Shown: positions 53,177 through 62,977, counted from the stretch's first letter. The stretch: 64,000 bases of DNA from Pedobacter sp. W3I1 (GCF_030816015.1 NZ_JAUSXN010000001.1:5270001-5334000), one strand, 5' to 3'. Made by a program: numbers and translations. The notes: a model not told the origin generated them from the letters alone.

Positions 53177-55957
53177 ATGATTAACATGGCCGCGAAGTTT
53201 CACACTCTTTCCAGAATATTTAGCTTAATCATTCTTATTGCTATGCTCTGCGGTTGCGGTGAAAAGAAAAAAGAAACTGAATATGTAATTGGTTTTTCAC
53301 AATGCGTGGGCTCAGATCTCTGGCGGAAGACGATGTTAGAGGAAATGAAAATGGAACTCTCTTTGCATCCGGGTGCCAGACTGGTTTATCGGGATGCGAA
53401 CAACAGCAGCAGCAAACAGATCTCCCAGGTAGGCGAACTGTTAAAGATGAATGTTGATCTGCTGATCATTTCTCCTAATGAGGCGCGCCCGCTTACGCCA
53501 ATAGTTGACCAGGCATATAGTAGTGGTATACCTGTGGTTGTTATCGACAGGAAAACGTCATCTTCAGCCTATACCGCTTATGTGGGTGCAGACAACTACC
53601 AGATTGGCAAAATGGCCGGGCAGTATGTTTCCGGTCTTCTTAAAGGAAAGGGAAATATTATGGAGATCATGGGACTTCCCGGTTCATCCCCTACTGTAGA
53701 AAGAGAGAGAGGATTCGCACAGGGACTCAGGAAAACCGGCAATATTAGAATTTCCCATCAGGTTTATGGAGACTGGCTGAAGTCGCACGCAACGCGTGAG
53801 CTTTTGAAAATGCGCGATGCACTGGATGCAACGGATTTAATTTTTGCACACAACGACCAGATGGCCGCTGCAGCCAGCGAAGTCATTAGCAAACTTGGAA
53901 TAAAGCGTAAGATATCCATTGTTGGGGTTGACGCCTTGCCCGGCCAGGGCGGAGGGCTGCAGATGATCGATAGTAAGATTATAGATGCAAGCATGCTTTA
54001 TCCTACCGGAGGCAGGGAGGCCATCTCCACAGCATTCCGCATTCTGGAAAAAGAATCCGTACTCAAAGAAAACATCCTGCAGTCTGTGGTCATTGATTCA
54101 TCGAATGTGCAACTAATGAAGCTGCAGTGGAACAAATTCAGCAGTCAGCAGAGAGATATTGAGCGCCAGCAATCTCTTCTTTTTGAACAGCGTTCGCTCT
54201 TCCAGAACCAGCAAATTATATTGAATGTAACCATTGTCACCTTAGTGCTCTCTGTAGTTTTCGGGGGTTTAGCCTTCTTTTCCCTGCTGGAAAACAGAAA
54301 AATAAATAAAAACCTGGAGGCGAACAATCTGGAGATCCTGGATCAGCGAAACAAACTTATTGAGCTGTCTAAAAAGGCTCAAGAGGCTACCGAGGCCAAA
54401 CTTAACTTTTTCACCAATATATCTCATGAATTCCGCACCCCGCTAACCCTGATCCTCTCGCCTCTGGAAGATTTGATTAATCATGAAAAAATCAATGCAC
54501 TCGCAGGAAAAAACCTGAAACTAATTAATAAAAACGTTTTCCGGCTGTTGCGGCTGATCAACCAACTCATTGAGTACAGAAAGATTGAATACGGTAAGAT
54601 GCGAATAAGATCGACACCGAACAATTTGATAGATTTCATTTCGGACATCATCGAAACCTTTCAGCTCGCTGCAAAAAAACAGAATATAGATCTGAGACTC
54701 TACACTAAAGAATCGGATATAACGGTTTGGTTTGATGTGAACATGCTCGACAAAGTTATGTTCAACCTGATCTCCAACGCACTGAAATTTACCCCTGTGA
54801 ATGGAAAGGTCCACATTACCCTCACCATGGATAGTTCCCATGTGTACATCAAGGTCGAAGACAATGGTCCTGGAATGGACGAGGAAGAAACCCTCCACAT
54901 ATTTGAACATTTTTACCAGGCGGAATCTAACGCGAAAAAAGGATCCGGGCTGGGCCTCTCTCTTTCCAAAGAACTGATGACGCTTTTGCATGGCGAACTC
55001 AGCGTAGAAAGCCAGAAATGGCGCGGAACGATTTTTACTGTTTCGCTCCCTTTGGGTTCCGAACACCTCCGTGAGGAAGAGAAGCAGACTCAAGTGGAGA
55101 AAAGAGACGAACTTTACGAGAATGCAAAAATATATACGAGTGAACTGGAGTATATCCAGGCAGAAAAAAACAGTGGTGCTTTTCGCCAGATAAGGGAACA
55201 ATCTATATTAGTTATCGAAGATAATGCGGATCTTCTATATTACCTGGGTGAAAAGCTCGGAGGTGAATACGAAGTATTTATTTCGAATACCGGCGAAAGC
55301 GGGATCAACTCCGCATACGAGCAGGTACCCGATCTGATTATCTGCGACGTGGTGCTGCCCGATCTTTCAGGAAAAAAGATCACAGAAAAGCTCAAGTCTG
55401 ATATCCGTACTTCGCACATTCCCATTATCCTGCTCACTGCACAGGGAAGTGTGGAACAGCAAATCAATGGCTTCGAAAGTATGGCAGATGCCTATATCGT
55501 CAAACCCTTCAATTATGAATATTTACTTGCGACTGTGAGAAACCTGATGAAAAACAGGCTCTTGCTCAAATCCCATTACACAAGCGACATCAGCTCCGGA
55601 AACAGGCAACCTATTTCAAAGAGTCTGGACAAAAAATTTGTGAACGATTTTTCTGGCCTGGTGGAGCAGAACCTGGGCAATGAGAACTTCAGCGTCGATG
55701 AAATCAGCAAAGCATTGGGCGTTTCAAGGGTACAGCTGTATAGGAAAGTAAAAGCTTTACTCGATTGCAGCGTTACGGATTACATCATCAACAGAAGGCT
55801 GAAAAAAGCAAAATTTCTATTGATCAATGAGAGATATACAATTGCAGAAATTACTTATATGGTTGGATTCTCCTCACCAAATTATTTTTCTACCGTATTC
55901 AAATCAAAATATGGCATGAGGCCGAGTGAATTCAAGAGAAAGCAGGCTCCCCTTTAG
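53177..55957 (+). CDS. Hybrid two-component system with periplasmic sugar-binding sensor and AraC output
   Basis: 926 residues. A lipoprotein-like or membrane N-terminus (LIAMLCGCG) is followed by a LacI/ribose-binding-type sensor (about 35-310: YVIGFSQCVGSDLWRKT, LIISPNEARPLTP, VVVIDRKTSSS, IFAHNDQMAAAA). A membrane helix (350-370), coiled coil, HisKA with His417 (NISHEFRTPLTLI), HATPase (NLISNALKF, DNGPGMD, GSGLGLSLSKE), receiver with Asp724 (LIICDVVLPD) and an AraC-type HTH (about 820-922) follow in order. In Bacteroides the similar BT1754 binds fructose and switches on the levan locus; here the divergent fructan genes suggest the same. A second ATG at 53186 is possible. Confidence 0.94.
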   Translation: MINMAAKFHTLSRIFSLIILIAMLCGCGEKKKETEYVIGFSQCVGSDLWRKTMLEEMKMELSLHPGARLVYRDANNSSSKQISQVGELLKMNVDLLIISPNEARPLTPIVDQAYSSGIPVVVIDRKTSSSAYTAYVGADNYQIGKMAGQYVSGLLKGKGNIMEIMGLPGSSPTVERERGFAQGLRKTGNIRISHQVYGDWLKSHATRELLKMRDALDATDLIFAHNDQMAAAASEVISKLGIKRKISIVGVDALPGQGGGLQMIDSKIIDASMLYPTGGREAISTAFRILEKESVLKENILQSVVIDSSNVQLMKLQWNKFSSQQRDIERQQSLLFEQRSLFQNQQIILNVTIVTLVLSVVFGGLAFFSLLENRKINKNLEANNLEILDQRNKLIELSKKAQEATEAKLNFFTNISHEFRTPLTLILSPLEDLINHEKINALAGKNLKLINKNVFRLLRLINQLIEYRKIEYGKMRIRSTPNNLIDFISDIIETFQLAAKKQNIDLRLYTKESDITVWFDVNMLDKVMFNLISNALKFTPVNGKVHITLTMDSSHVYIKVEDNGPGMDEEETLHIFEHFYQAESNAKKGSGLGLSLSKELMTLLHGELSVESQKWRGTIFTVSLPLGSEHLREEEKQTQVEKRDELYENAKIYTSELEYIQAEKNSGAFRQIREQSILVIEDNADLLYYLGEKLGGEYEVFISNTGESGINSAYEQVPDLIICDVVLPDLSGKKITEKLKSDIRTSHIPIILLTAQGSVEQQINGFESMADAYIVKPFNYEYLLATVRNLMKNRLLLKSHYTSDISSGNRQPISKSLDKKFVNDFSGLVEQNLGNENFSVDEISKALGVSRVQLYRKVKALLDCSVTDYIINRRLKKAKFLLINERYTIAEITYMVGFSSPNYFSTVFKSKYGMRPSEFKRKQAPL

Positions 55958-56031
55958 CCGGAAGCTGCCACAAGCCAAATGAGGTTTGCAGAATAAAAGC
56001 AATTCCTTAAATTAGTAACCGATCTGAAACC

Positions 56032-56562
56032 ATGGCTATACACGTTGCAATTACGCGCAAAATCCTTCCTGGCAAAGAAGAGGAATTCCAGGAATCCCTG
56101 CGGAATTTTCTGGGGCAATCGTTTATACAGGACGGCGTTCATGGAGCTGCAATCATTCGCTCCTTTCCAGGAGCCGACCATAACGAAATTGGCATCTTAA
56201 GAACTTTTAAAGACGAAAACGAACGTGATGCATTTTATAATTCTGAACAGTTCACCAAATGGGAAGCCTATGCTTCCACGCTTGCCGAACCCGCTGTATA
56301 TAGAAAACTAGAGGGACTGGAAGCATGGTTTCGTTCCCCGACCCCACCACCAAGATGGAAGATGGCCATTGCTACGCTATGCGGCGTATTTCCAACAAGT
56401 CTTTTCCTCTATTACGCTACCGGGTGGCTTCTGAAAAACCTGCCCGTTCCGTTGAGGTTATTAACAACAGCGACACTGATGGTTGGAATACTGACATGGG
56501 TAGTAATGCCAATGATAACCAAAATGATGAAAAGCTGGCTAACCCGTAATCATCGACAATGA
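56032..56562 (+). CDS. Antibiotic biosynthesis monooxygenase-domain membrane protein
   Basis: 176 residues. The N-terminal 95 residues form an ABM ferredoxin-like fold (VAITRKILPGKEEEFQESLR, HGAAIIRSFPGADHNEIGIL, FYNSEQFTKWEAYAST). Two membrane helices follow (about 112-135 and 140-165) with a basic tail, a fusion seen in many predicted proteins of this family. The substrate is unknown. It converges with the small gene at 56573. Confidence 0.8.
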   Translation: MAIHVAITRKILPGKEEEFQESLRNFLGQSFIQDGVHGAAIIRSFPGADHNEIGILRTFKDENERDAFYNSEQFTKWEAYASTLAEPAVYRKLEGLEAWFRSPTPPPRWKMAIATLCGVFPTSLFLYYATGWLLKNLPVPLRLLTTATLMVGILTWVVMPMITKMMKSWLTRNHRQ

Positions 56563-56572
56563 TTTTCAAACC

Positions 56573-56908
56573 CTAAGCCGACGGTTCTTCCACAACAAAG
56601 GCCTTCAAGTCGTGTAGCTTACCATCGCGCAATCGCCATACGTCACAATAGGCGTAATCAACGGAGTTGCCTTCCTTGTTTTTTAAATTGATTTTGCCAA
56701 CAGCAACCACAAAATCCCCCTCGGTAATCAGGTTTTCCACCCTAAACTTTGGCGGTTCTGCGTATACCTCATCCATGTATTTTCGCACAGCATCTTTTCC
56801 ATTCAAAACCTGCTCGCCAATAAAGTTCCAGACCGTATCTTCCGTACAGTACGATAAAAAACCTTCATAATCGCCTTTGGCAATAGCCGCTTTGGCACTT
56901 TCTAGCAC
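56573..56908 (-). CDS. SnoaL/NTF2-like protein
   Basis: 111 residues of a cystatin-like alpha+beta cone fold: AAIAKGDYEGFLSYCTEDTV, then WNFIGEQVLNGKDAVRKYMD and ENLITEGDFVVAVGKINLKN, and YCDVWRLRDGKLHDLKAFVV. The start appears to be GTG at 56908, just after an in-frame stop, so the protein is a little shorter than the 125-130 residues usual for the family and may have lost part of its first helix. Catalytic or binding role unknown. Confidence 0.75.
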   Translation of the reverse strand: MLESAKAAIAKGDYEGFLSYCTEDTVWNFIGEQVLNGKDAVRKYMDEVYAEPPKFRVENLITEGDFVVAVGKINLKNKEGNSVDYAYCDVWRLRDGKLHDLKAFVVEEPSA

Positions 56909-57645
56909 CTGCTTATTACTTCACTCTTTGTTTAAATAAACCTTTTTAGCTCCAATCCCATTTCCAGTCTGAAGACCTTATCAGAAATAAATAACAAAGG
57001 AAACTGCAACAAGTTTCAAAGACGCTATTGTAGAACTGTTTTTTCAGCAAGCTGTAAGTAAGGCATAACTGCAGAATAGACCGTCGAGCTAGTCTCCGCC
57101 ACACGCATATATAATGTGAAAAAAATTCTTTTCTTATGAAAAAATTTCAGAAAAAAATGTCAAAAGTTCATTTTCAGACTGGCAGTGGCATCAGATTTGA
57201 ATGAACTCCATTACTATGAAGAACAACGAATTACCAGGTAAAATAATCGACTGCGCCTTTGAGCTGGCCATCATCTCCTTTCCAGGTATGATACCCGCAG
57301 ACAAATCTGCAAAAGATGCCTATAAACAACTTGCAGGGAATATGATTTCAAAACCTGTAAAATCCATAAAGCGTGTACTGCCGGGACAAATGAGAAGGCT
57401 CGGCCAGTGACCAAGTTTTTTCAGGAAATAATACAACAAGGACATCAGTTTTAGCCCAAGACAACTAAAAAAACTTTTCTTTGAAACAGGAACAGCAGCT
57501 GATACCTGTTCTGTTTGTCAGCCATGTTGGCGCAAGAGGGATAGACCCGGCCATTACCGGATCAATCCTAAAAATGTTAAATTTGATTTTCTCCGTTTCA
57601 TTGTATAAATTGAGGCGGAATGTTATCCCAAACCCACTGATCATT
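56909..57645. other. Long gap without a firm gene
   Basis: A plus-strand frame at 57201-57410 (69 residues, starting MNSITMKNNELPGKIIDCAF) has no domain, signal or clear ribosome binding site; it could be a small gene but I cannot support it. The upstream extension of the next frame (57481-57645) shows no coding character before the signal peptide. No RNA gene or strong repeat is seen. Confidence 0.4.
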
Positions 57646-58401
57646 ATGAAAAGATATCTTTTTATTGTCCTTCTAGCTATTTCTTTTTCTGTACAGGCAC
57701 AGTCTAATACCGCCAATTACAAATACATACTTGTGCCAGAGAAATTCAATTTTCTCAAACAGGTTAATCAATATGGCTTAAACACCCTCACCAAGTCTTT
57801 TTTTGAGGAGAAGGGTTTTACAGTGTACTTTGATAATGCTGAAATACCGGAAGAAATTGCAAACGATAGATGCAAGGCGCTGGTAGTAGAACTGCAGGAA
57901 AACAACAGCATGTTTGTTACTAATCTTACCCTTTTACTTAAAGATTGTAAGGGCGCTGTCGTGATCAAGAGCAAGGCAGGCAAAAGCAGGGAGAAAGAAT
58001 ACGAAACTTCTTATAATTTGGCATTGAAAGACGCTTTTACCTCCTTGAATGATTTAAAGTACGTAGCAGGCAACCCATCGGTGGTGACCAACTCACCGAC
58101 ACCAACCACTGCAAACATAGCAGCTAAAGCAGCGCCTGTACCTGCTAATGAACCAATAACTACTACGAAACCAGAACAACAAGAGGCGATATTATATGCA
58201 CAACCGATAAGCAATGGCTACCAGCTGATAGATGCAACACCTAAAATTGTAATGACCCTACTAAAAACCTCAGTAGAGGATTGTTATATTTCGAACAACG
58301 GGAATGCAAACGGTGTTGTTTTAAAAAAGAATGGAAGCTGGTTTTTCGAGTACTACAAAAACAATGTTCTGGTTTCAGAAAAACTGTCGATTAAATTTTA
58401 G
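57646..58401 (+). CDS. Secreted protein of unknown function
   Basis: From the ATG at 57646 the product (251 residues) begins MKRYLFIVLLAISFSVQAQS, a signal peptide; a longer frame from 57481 would put 55 non-hydrophobic residues before it and is less likely. The mature N-terminal half (YKYILVPEKFNFLKQVNQYG to SYNLALKDAFTSLNDLKYV) looks like the periplasmic fold seen in many conserved sphingobacterial proteins. A Thr/Pro/Ala-rich linker (about 150-180) is followed by a C-terminal beta-rich part (GVVLKKNGSWFFEYYKNNVL). I do not recognise the family. Confidence 0.8.
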   Translation: MKRYLFIVLLAISFSVQAQSNTANYKYILVPEKFNFLKQVNQYGLNTLTKSFFEEKGFTVYFDNAEIPEEIANDRCKALVVELQENNSMFVTNLTLLLKDCKGAVVIKSKAGKSREKEYETSYNLALKDAFTSLNDLKYVAGNPSVVTNSPTPTTANIAAKAAPVPANEPITTTKPEQQEAILYAQPISNGYQLIDATPKIVMTLLKTSVEDCYISNNGNANGVVLKKNGSWFFEYYKNNVLVSEKLSIKF

Positions 58402-58841
58402 TTTGCTATAATCCCCTAGAAACCCAACTGCTTATATTCCTAACATAAAAGTGCCTGGCCATATTGCGCACAACTTTCTTTCTAAACTGAGTTCGATTAA
58501 TATTTGCAGTAATTATCTGCTTTTTATCACTTCTAGGCTAGACGTCGCGTCATGCTGAATTTATTTTATTAGTAGATTTTATTGTTTCAAAGGCCTAATA
58601 GCTACTTCGTGGTCAGCATCATATTTGCAGGAAAGACCCTGAAATAAACTGCGCAGCACTCTTGAATACAATTGAAAATATAAACAGACAATGAAAAATT
58701 CAGGGTGACGACCTGTTCATGCAAATTGTCCATACAGAACAAATAAAAGAATATTATTAATCGAACTCAGGTTTCTAAGACAGCTCGGCAATATGCCGGG
58801 AGATTTGCGATCAAAAGATGACCTAATCCATTGATTTCGCG
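58402..58841. other. Intergenic with a dispersed repeat
   Basis: No gene. The 19 bases at 58548-58566 are identical to 1690-1708, a REP-like repeat. The right end is downstream of the minus-strand histidine kinase gene, and no strong terminator hairpin is seen there. Confidence 0.55.
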
Positions 58842-60611
58842 CTAAAGGCTCATTGAAGGATTAACTAGAGGCAGGCTAAAATAAAAAACAGATCCCTTTC
58901 CGAGCTGGCTTTCTGCCCAGATCTTTCCCCCATGTCTTTGAATAATCTCTGCAGATAGATAAAGACCTATTCCAAAACCGGCAACAGTAGACATTCGATT
59001 GTTCTCTACCCGGTAAAACCGCTCGAAAAGTTTTGGAATGTCGCTTTCATCTATTCCCATTCCATGGTCCTCTATCCGGAATACGGCTGTCTCGCCTTCA
59101 AGATAACTCTCAACAGTTATTTCACTATCTACAGGTGAATATTTCACCGCATTGCTGATTAAATTATTAACCACATGCCCAACCTTGTCTCTATCTACAC
59201 TCACAAAAAAACCGGGCTGGAATGCAAATTTTATATTGTGGCTGTTTACCGTTGCAATATACTCCTCAACCACTTCTTCAAGCAGCACAGACATTTCTAT
59301 GGTCTGGAAATCCATCAGCATTTTCCCTGACTCCAGGCGAGACAGGTTTAGAAAACCATTGATCATGCTTGTCATTTTATTAACCTGACGTTCAGCCCGC
59401 TGAAGGGCCTTATCTGCAAAGGCGTCCTGATTACCCCTGGCTTTCAGTTGCATCACCTGGATATAACCTTTCATGGAAGTAAGCGGGGTTTTAAGCTCGT
59501 GGCTAACCATTGCAATAAAATCATTCTTCCGCTGTTCGTCACGTTTTTGATCTGTTACATCCATCAGAACCGCATAAATGCTGTCAAAATCGCCATCACT
59601 ACCTTTTTTAGCCTTGCCAACTATTCTCACCCAACGGCGCTCACCTGAAATAAAATGCCTTATCGGGTAGGTATAATCTAATGGTTTTCTAAGATGGATA
59701 CAATCCTGAAAAACCTGCTCGAGATCTGAAAGATATTCGGCACCAACGCAATCCAGTACCATTGCCCAGCTTACCTCTTCGCCTAAAGGCAGACCGCAGA
59801 GTTCCCTGAATCTTTCTGATACTTCTACACGTCCTGTTTTAACATCCAGATTACAGCTCCCCAACTCAGCTGCATCGAAGGCAGATTGTAGGTTATCTTC
59901 ACTTTCCTTTAACGCATGAACTGCATTGTTGAGCTGATTATTGATTTCTGTCTGGAGATCATTGACAGCCGCGAGCTCTTCATTGATCGCTTCCAGTTCC
60001 CGCGTCCTTAGCCTCACGATATTTTCAAGATTCTCATTGAGTTCATCCGCTGTTTTTCTTGCTGCTTCAAGCTCCTTGTTCCTGGTCTCTAAAAGCAACT
60101 GGTTTTTCTTCAGCTCGCTCAGATCAGTAATAATAACACTTAGCGCGGTACCCTCATCAAGATTAAGCACCTTTAAAGAAAGCTGAACGGACAAGGATGC
60201 ACCTGAGCTGCTTATGATATTAATTTCTGTCCTGGTGTCCTTCTCCCAGGCGACATCAATTATCTCTCTGACAGTGGCCTGGTCTTCTTTTGAAAAAAAT
60301 GTCAAAAAGTTTAGGCCGATAATTTTCTCCAAAGGCAACTCTAAAAGCTTGGCCAACTGCGAATTGCAGTACAATACCCGGGCAGATGCATCAAGGGTTA
60401 GTGCACTTTGCGACATCTGTTCGATAAAGATCCGGTAGGTATGGTCAGCACTCTTCAGCGTAAAAAGCTGGTGACCATTCTCACCATTTACAACCAGGGC
60501 ATCAACTTCGCCCGAGCGGATGGCATGAATAATATCGTTAGCTTCCTCTAGCTGGAGACGAAGTTCCTCATAGGCACGCTCGAGACTGATATGTTCACTT
60601 GTCTTTTGCAT
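58842..60611 (-). CDS. PAS-domain sensor histidine kinase of the kai operon
   Basis: 589 residues, soluble. PAS domain one is about 58-165 (RIFIEQMSQSALTLDASARV), then a coiled coil (170-245), PAS two with PAC (about 245-358, RRWVRIVGKAKKG), HisKA with His371 (FIAMVSHELKTPLTSMKGYI), and HATPase (NLISNAVKYSP, EDHGMGID, FGIGLYLSAEI). There is no receiver or output domain, so it needs a partner not seen in the window. It is last in the kaiC-kaiB-kaiB order (10 bp after kaiB), so it is a candidate kinase that reads KaiC or KaiB state, as SasA does in cyanobacteria; this is inference. Confidence 0.92.
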   Translation of the reverse strand: MQKTSEHISLERAYEELRLQLEEANDIIHAIRSGEVDALVVNGENGHQLFTLKSADHTYRIFIEQMSQSALTLDASARVLYCNSQLAKLLELPLEKIIGLNFLTFFSKEDQATVREIIDVAWEKDTRTEINIISSSGASLSVQLSLKVLNLDEGTALSVIITDLSELKKNQLLLETRNKELEAARKTADELNENLENIVRLRTRELEAINEELAAVNDLQTEINNQLNNAVHALKESEDNLQSAFDAAELGSCNLDVKTGRVEVSERFRELCGLPLGEEVSWAMVLDCVGAEYLSDLEQVFQDCIHLRKPLDYTYPIRHFISGERRWVRIVGKAKKGSDGDFDSIYAVLMDVTDQKRDEQRKNDFIAMVSHELKTPLTSMKGYIQVMQLKARGNQDAFADKALQRAERQVNKMTSMINGFLNLSRLESGKMLMDFQTIEMSVLLEEVVEEYIATVNSHNIKFAFQPGFFVSVDRDKVGHVVNNLISNAVKYSPVDSEITVESYLEGETAVFRIEDHGMGIDESDIPKLFERFYRVENNRMSTVAGFGIGLYLSAEIIQRHGGKIWAESQLGKGSVFYFSLPLVNPSMSL

Positions 60612-60621
60612 AACTTATAAT

Positions 60622-60936
60622 TTAATAGCTGATACCTAACCCTTTTAATACTTTCTCGCGATCAGAGAAGTCTCCGATCAGCTTTTTGGTAGGGAGAGGC
60701 GATTTTTTAATCAGCATCGGAATAGCCGTAACATCTTCCTGCTGAACCAATAAGGGCTGCTGATGCGCATCAATGATATCCAGCTCGTACCTGCCGGCAA
60801 TAAATTCCTCGCAGATTGCGCGGATATTTACAATTGCCCTTGCGGAAACCGGTGATGCACCAGCAATGAAAAGCCTAAGCGAAAAAAATTCAACGCTTTG
60901 GGTATGATCTTGATGATCTGGATTTCCTATTGACAT
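60622..60936 (-). CDS. kaiB: KaiB-like protein, second copy
   Basis: 104 residues of KaiB/thioredoxin-like fold. After a 16-residue polar N-terminal extension comes FFSLRLFIAGASPVSARAIV, then YELDIIDAHQQPLLVQQEDV and TAIPMLIKKSPLPTKKLIGD, ending REKVLKGLGI. The K-x-G/A-S-x-x-S and IP-x-L-I-K-K elements match KaiB. It differs from the first copy in about half the positions, so the pair is an old duplication. Two bp separate the genes. Confidence 0.88.
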   Translation of the reverse strand: MSIGNPDHQDHTQSVEFFSLRLFIAGASPVSARAIVNIRAICEEFIAGRYELDIIDAHQQPLLVQQEDVTAIPMLIKKSPLPTKKLIGDFSDREKVLKGLGISY

Positions 60937-60938
60937 AT

Positions 60939-61226
60939 TTAATGATTAACCTTTGCACGTATATTCAGTCCCACCAGAACCTTTTCCTCATTTGAAAGGT
61001 CACCAATGATTTTGCGAACGGGTTCTGGAACTTTTTTCACCAGCGTTGGAATCGCAAATATCTGATCCCCTTCAGCCAGCTGCGGTTTTTCCAAAAGGTC
61101 GATCACCTCAATGCTATATTTCCCCTTCAGATGTTCTTCGCAGAGCTTCTTCAGGTTTTCCAGCGCAGCTACCGATTTACTTGTTTTACCAGCTACGTAC
61201 AGCCGGAGTTCATATGCTTTCCCCAC
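60939..61226 (-). CDS. kaiB: KaiB-like protein, first copy
   Basis: 95 residues. YELRLYVAGKTSKSVAALEN opens the fold; YSIEVIDLLEKPQLAEGDQI and FAIPTLVKKVPEPVRKIIGD, ending EEKVLVGLNI, are classical KaiB motifs. It lacks any extension, and has the length of cyanobacterial KaiB. The start appears to be GTG overlapping the stop of kaiC by one base, so translation is probably coupled. In cyanobacteria KaiB changes fold and binds KaiC; whether this copy does so is not shown. Confidence 0.92.
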   Translation of the reverse strand: MGKAYELRLYVAGKTSKSVAALENLKKLCEEHLKGKYSIEVIDLLEKPQLAEGDQIFAIPTLVKKVPEPVRKIIGDLSNEEKVLVGLNIRAKVNH

Positions 61227-62977
61227 TATTTATTTCTTTTTTTATTTATATTTTTTTCTTCACTACCAGTATTCCCTCTTCTGAGGTCGGCAATCTTACT
61301 GATCGTTTCGCCCATAATCTGTTTTTTTAATGCTTCCTCTACATAAACTTTATTGAGTTCTTCTTCTACAGACTCATATTCTGACTTTAAACTTTCAATC
61401 TTTGATTCTAAAATTTTCCGTTTACGTTCAAGTTCCCGGTCTTTACGGCTAACTGCCTGGGCATGGATAATTTCACCGGTCTGCTCCAAAAGCACCCGTG
61501 CCTCTCTTGCTGAACCGGTAAGCACACCATCCTCTGTAAGATATACATCTATCAGGTTTAGCCCCTGATCGGTAATAACAAACTCCCTTATCTGGTTGGA
61601 ATGTTTCATACCCCTGGATTTCATGATATATAGTCCTCTGTTCCTTTCGCCATTACTCTCAATATCCCGAATCAACAGCCATGCATCAACAAGCGAAGAT
61701 ACCCCCTCGTCGGTCTGTTCGTTCACTATATTATTGAGGCTAAGTGCAGTAAACATTACCGTAATCTGCTCAGCCTGTAGAAAGTCGATAAGGCGAACAA
61801 GCATGGTTTTCACATCACTTACAGATCCTATCGTGATCAGGTTGGTGATCGGGTCAAGCACAACCACCGAGGGCTTAAATTTTTTGATCGCCTTGTGTAT
61901 CGCCACCAGGTGCATTTCAAGGCCATATAAAGTAGGTCGTGAAGCATAAAACTCCAGGCTGCCTTCTGTTACGTGTTTTTGAAGATCAATACCGATAGAA
62001 TGCATGTTCCTGATGATCTGTTTCGGGGATTCTTCAAAAGCAAAGTAAAGACATTTTTCACCACGCAGACAGGCGGAATTGGTGAATGTGGCCGCTATAC
62101 TGGTCTTCCCCGTTCCGGCCGTACCTGAAACCAATATACTGCTTCCTTTAAAAAAGCCGGAATTTCCCAGCATTTTGTCAAGCGCAGGAATACCTGAAGA
62201 CAGGCTTTTCGAAGAAACCTCATGATTCAGTTCCAGAGAGGTAACCGGAAGCACAGAAATGCCCTCATCATCGATCAGAAAGGGATACTCATTAGTTCCG
62301 TGGACCGATCCACGGTATTTTACAATCCGAAGCCGCCTGGTAGAAATCTGGTTAGTAATCCGATGGTCAAGTAAAATCACACAGTCGGACACATATTCTT
62401 CCAGCCCCTGGCGGGTGAGCCCACTTCCACCACGTTCTCCCGTAATGATTGCCGTAACACCCTTCGATTTTAGAAACTGGAAAAGTCTCCTGATCTCCGC
62501 CCGTAGCACGGCAACATTACTCAGCCCTGAAAACAGGTTCTCGATCGTATCAAGCACAACTCTTTTTGCACCTATACTGTCAATTGCATAGCCCAAACGA
62601 ATGAAAAGTCCCTCCAGATCATACTCTCCTGTCTCTTCTATTTCCGAACGGTCGATGTGCACATAATCCAGCTTAATCTTCTTATCCTTTTCTAAACGCT
62701 CCAGATCAAATCCGAGTGAGGCTACATTCGCTCTAAGTTCTTCAGCTTTTTCTTCAAAAGCCATAAATACCCCAGGCTCATCATAATACAGGGCCCCTTT
62801 TACAATGAACTCTATGGAAAAAAGTGTTTTACCACAACCCGCCTCGCCACAAACAAGTGTAGGCCTTCCCGAGGGCAGCCCACCCAGTGTAACCTCATCC
62901 AGTCCGGAAATACCAGTAAGTGTTTTAGGAATTGTACCAGATGAGCGCGCTTCCAATTGCTTTTTTGATTTAGCCAT
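61226..62977 (-). CDS. kaiC: KaiC-type double-domain RecA-like ATPase/kinase
   Basis: 583 residues with two RecA-like domains. CI has Walker A GEAGCGKT (44-51) and catalytic EE at 75-76; CII has Walker A GTAGTGKT (285-292) and EE at 315-316. The autophosphorylation pair that is S431/T432 in Synechococcus corresponds here to S427/S428 (TDEGVSSLVDA), so both residues are serine. The C-terminus (about 505-570) is a long charged coiled coil in place of the cyanobacterial A-loop tail that binds KaiA. No kaiA is nearby. It starts the operon and overlaps kaiB by one base. Confidence 0.94.
   Translation of the reverse strand: MAKSKKQLEARSSGTIPKTLTGISGLDEVTLGGLPSGRPTLVCGEAGCGKTLFSIEFIVKGALYYDEPGVFMAFEEKAEELRANVASLGFDLERLEKDKKIKLDYVHIDRSEIEETGEYDLEGLFIRLGYAIDSIGAKRVVLDTIENLFSGLSNVAVLRAEIRRLFQFLKSKGVTAIITGERGGSGLTRQGLEEYVSDCVILLDHRITNQISTRRLRIVKYRGSVHGTNEYPFLIDDEGISVLPVTSLELNHEVSSKSLSSGIPALDKMLGNSGFFKGSSILVSGTAGTGKTSIAATFTNSACLRGEKCLYFAFEESPKQIIRNMHSIGIDLQKHVTEGSLEFYASRPTLYGLEMHLVAIHKAIKKFKPSVVVLDPITNLITIGSVSDVKTMLVRLIDFLQAEQITVMFTALSLNNIVNEQTDEGVSSLVDAWLLIRDIESNGERNRGLYIMKSRGMKHSNQIREFVITDQGLNLIDVYLTEDGVLTGSAREARVLLEQTGEIIHAQAVSRKDRELERKRKILESKIESLKSEYESVEEELNKVYVEEALKKQIMGETISKIADLRRGNTGSEEKNINKKRNK

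Noticed and set aside
54521..55201. Minus-strand frame of 226 residues inside the hybrid regulator gene
   Set aside because: Lies opposite the HisKA and HATPase coding region with clear motifs on the plus strand; no independent support.
57201..57410. Plus-strand frame of 69 residues
   Set aside because: No recognisable family, weak start context and no coding neighbour; cannot be told from chance.
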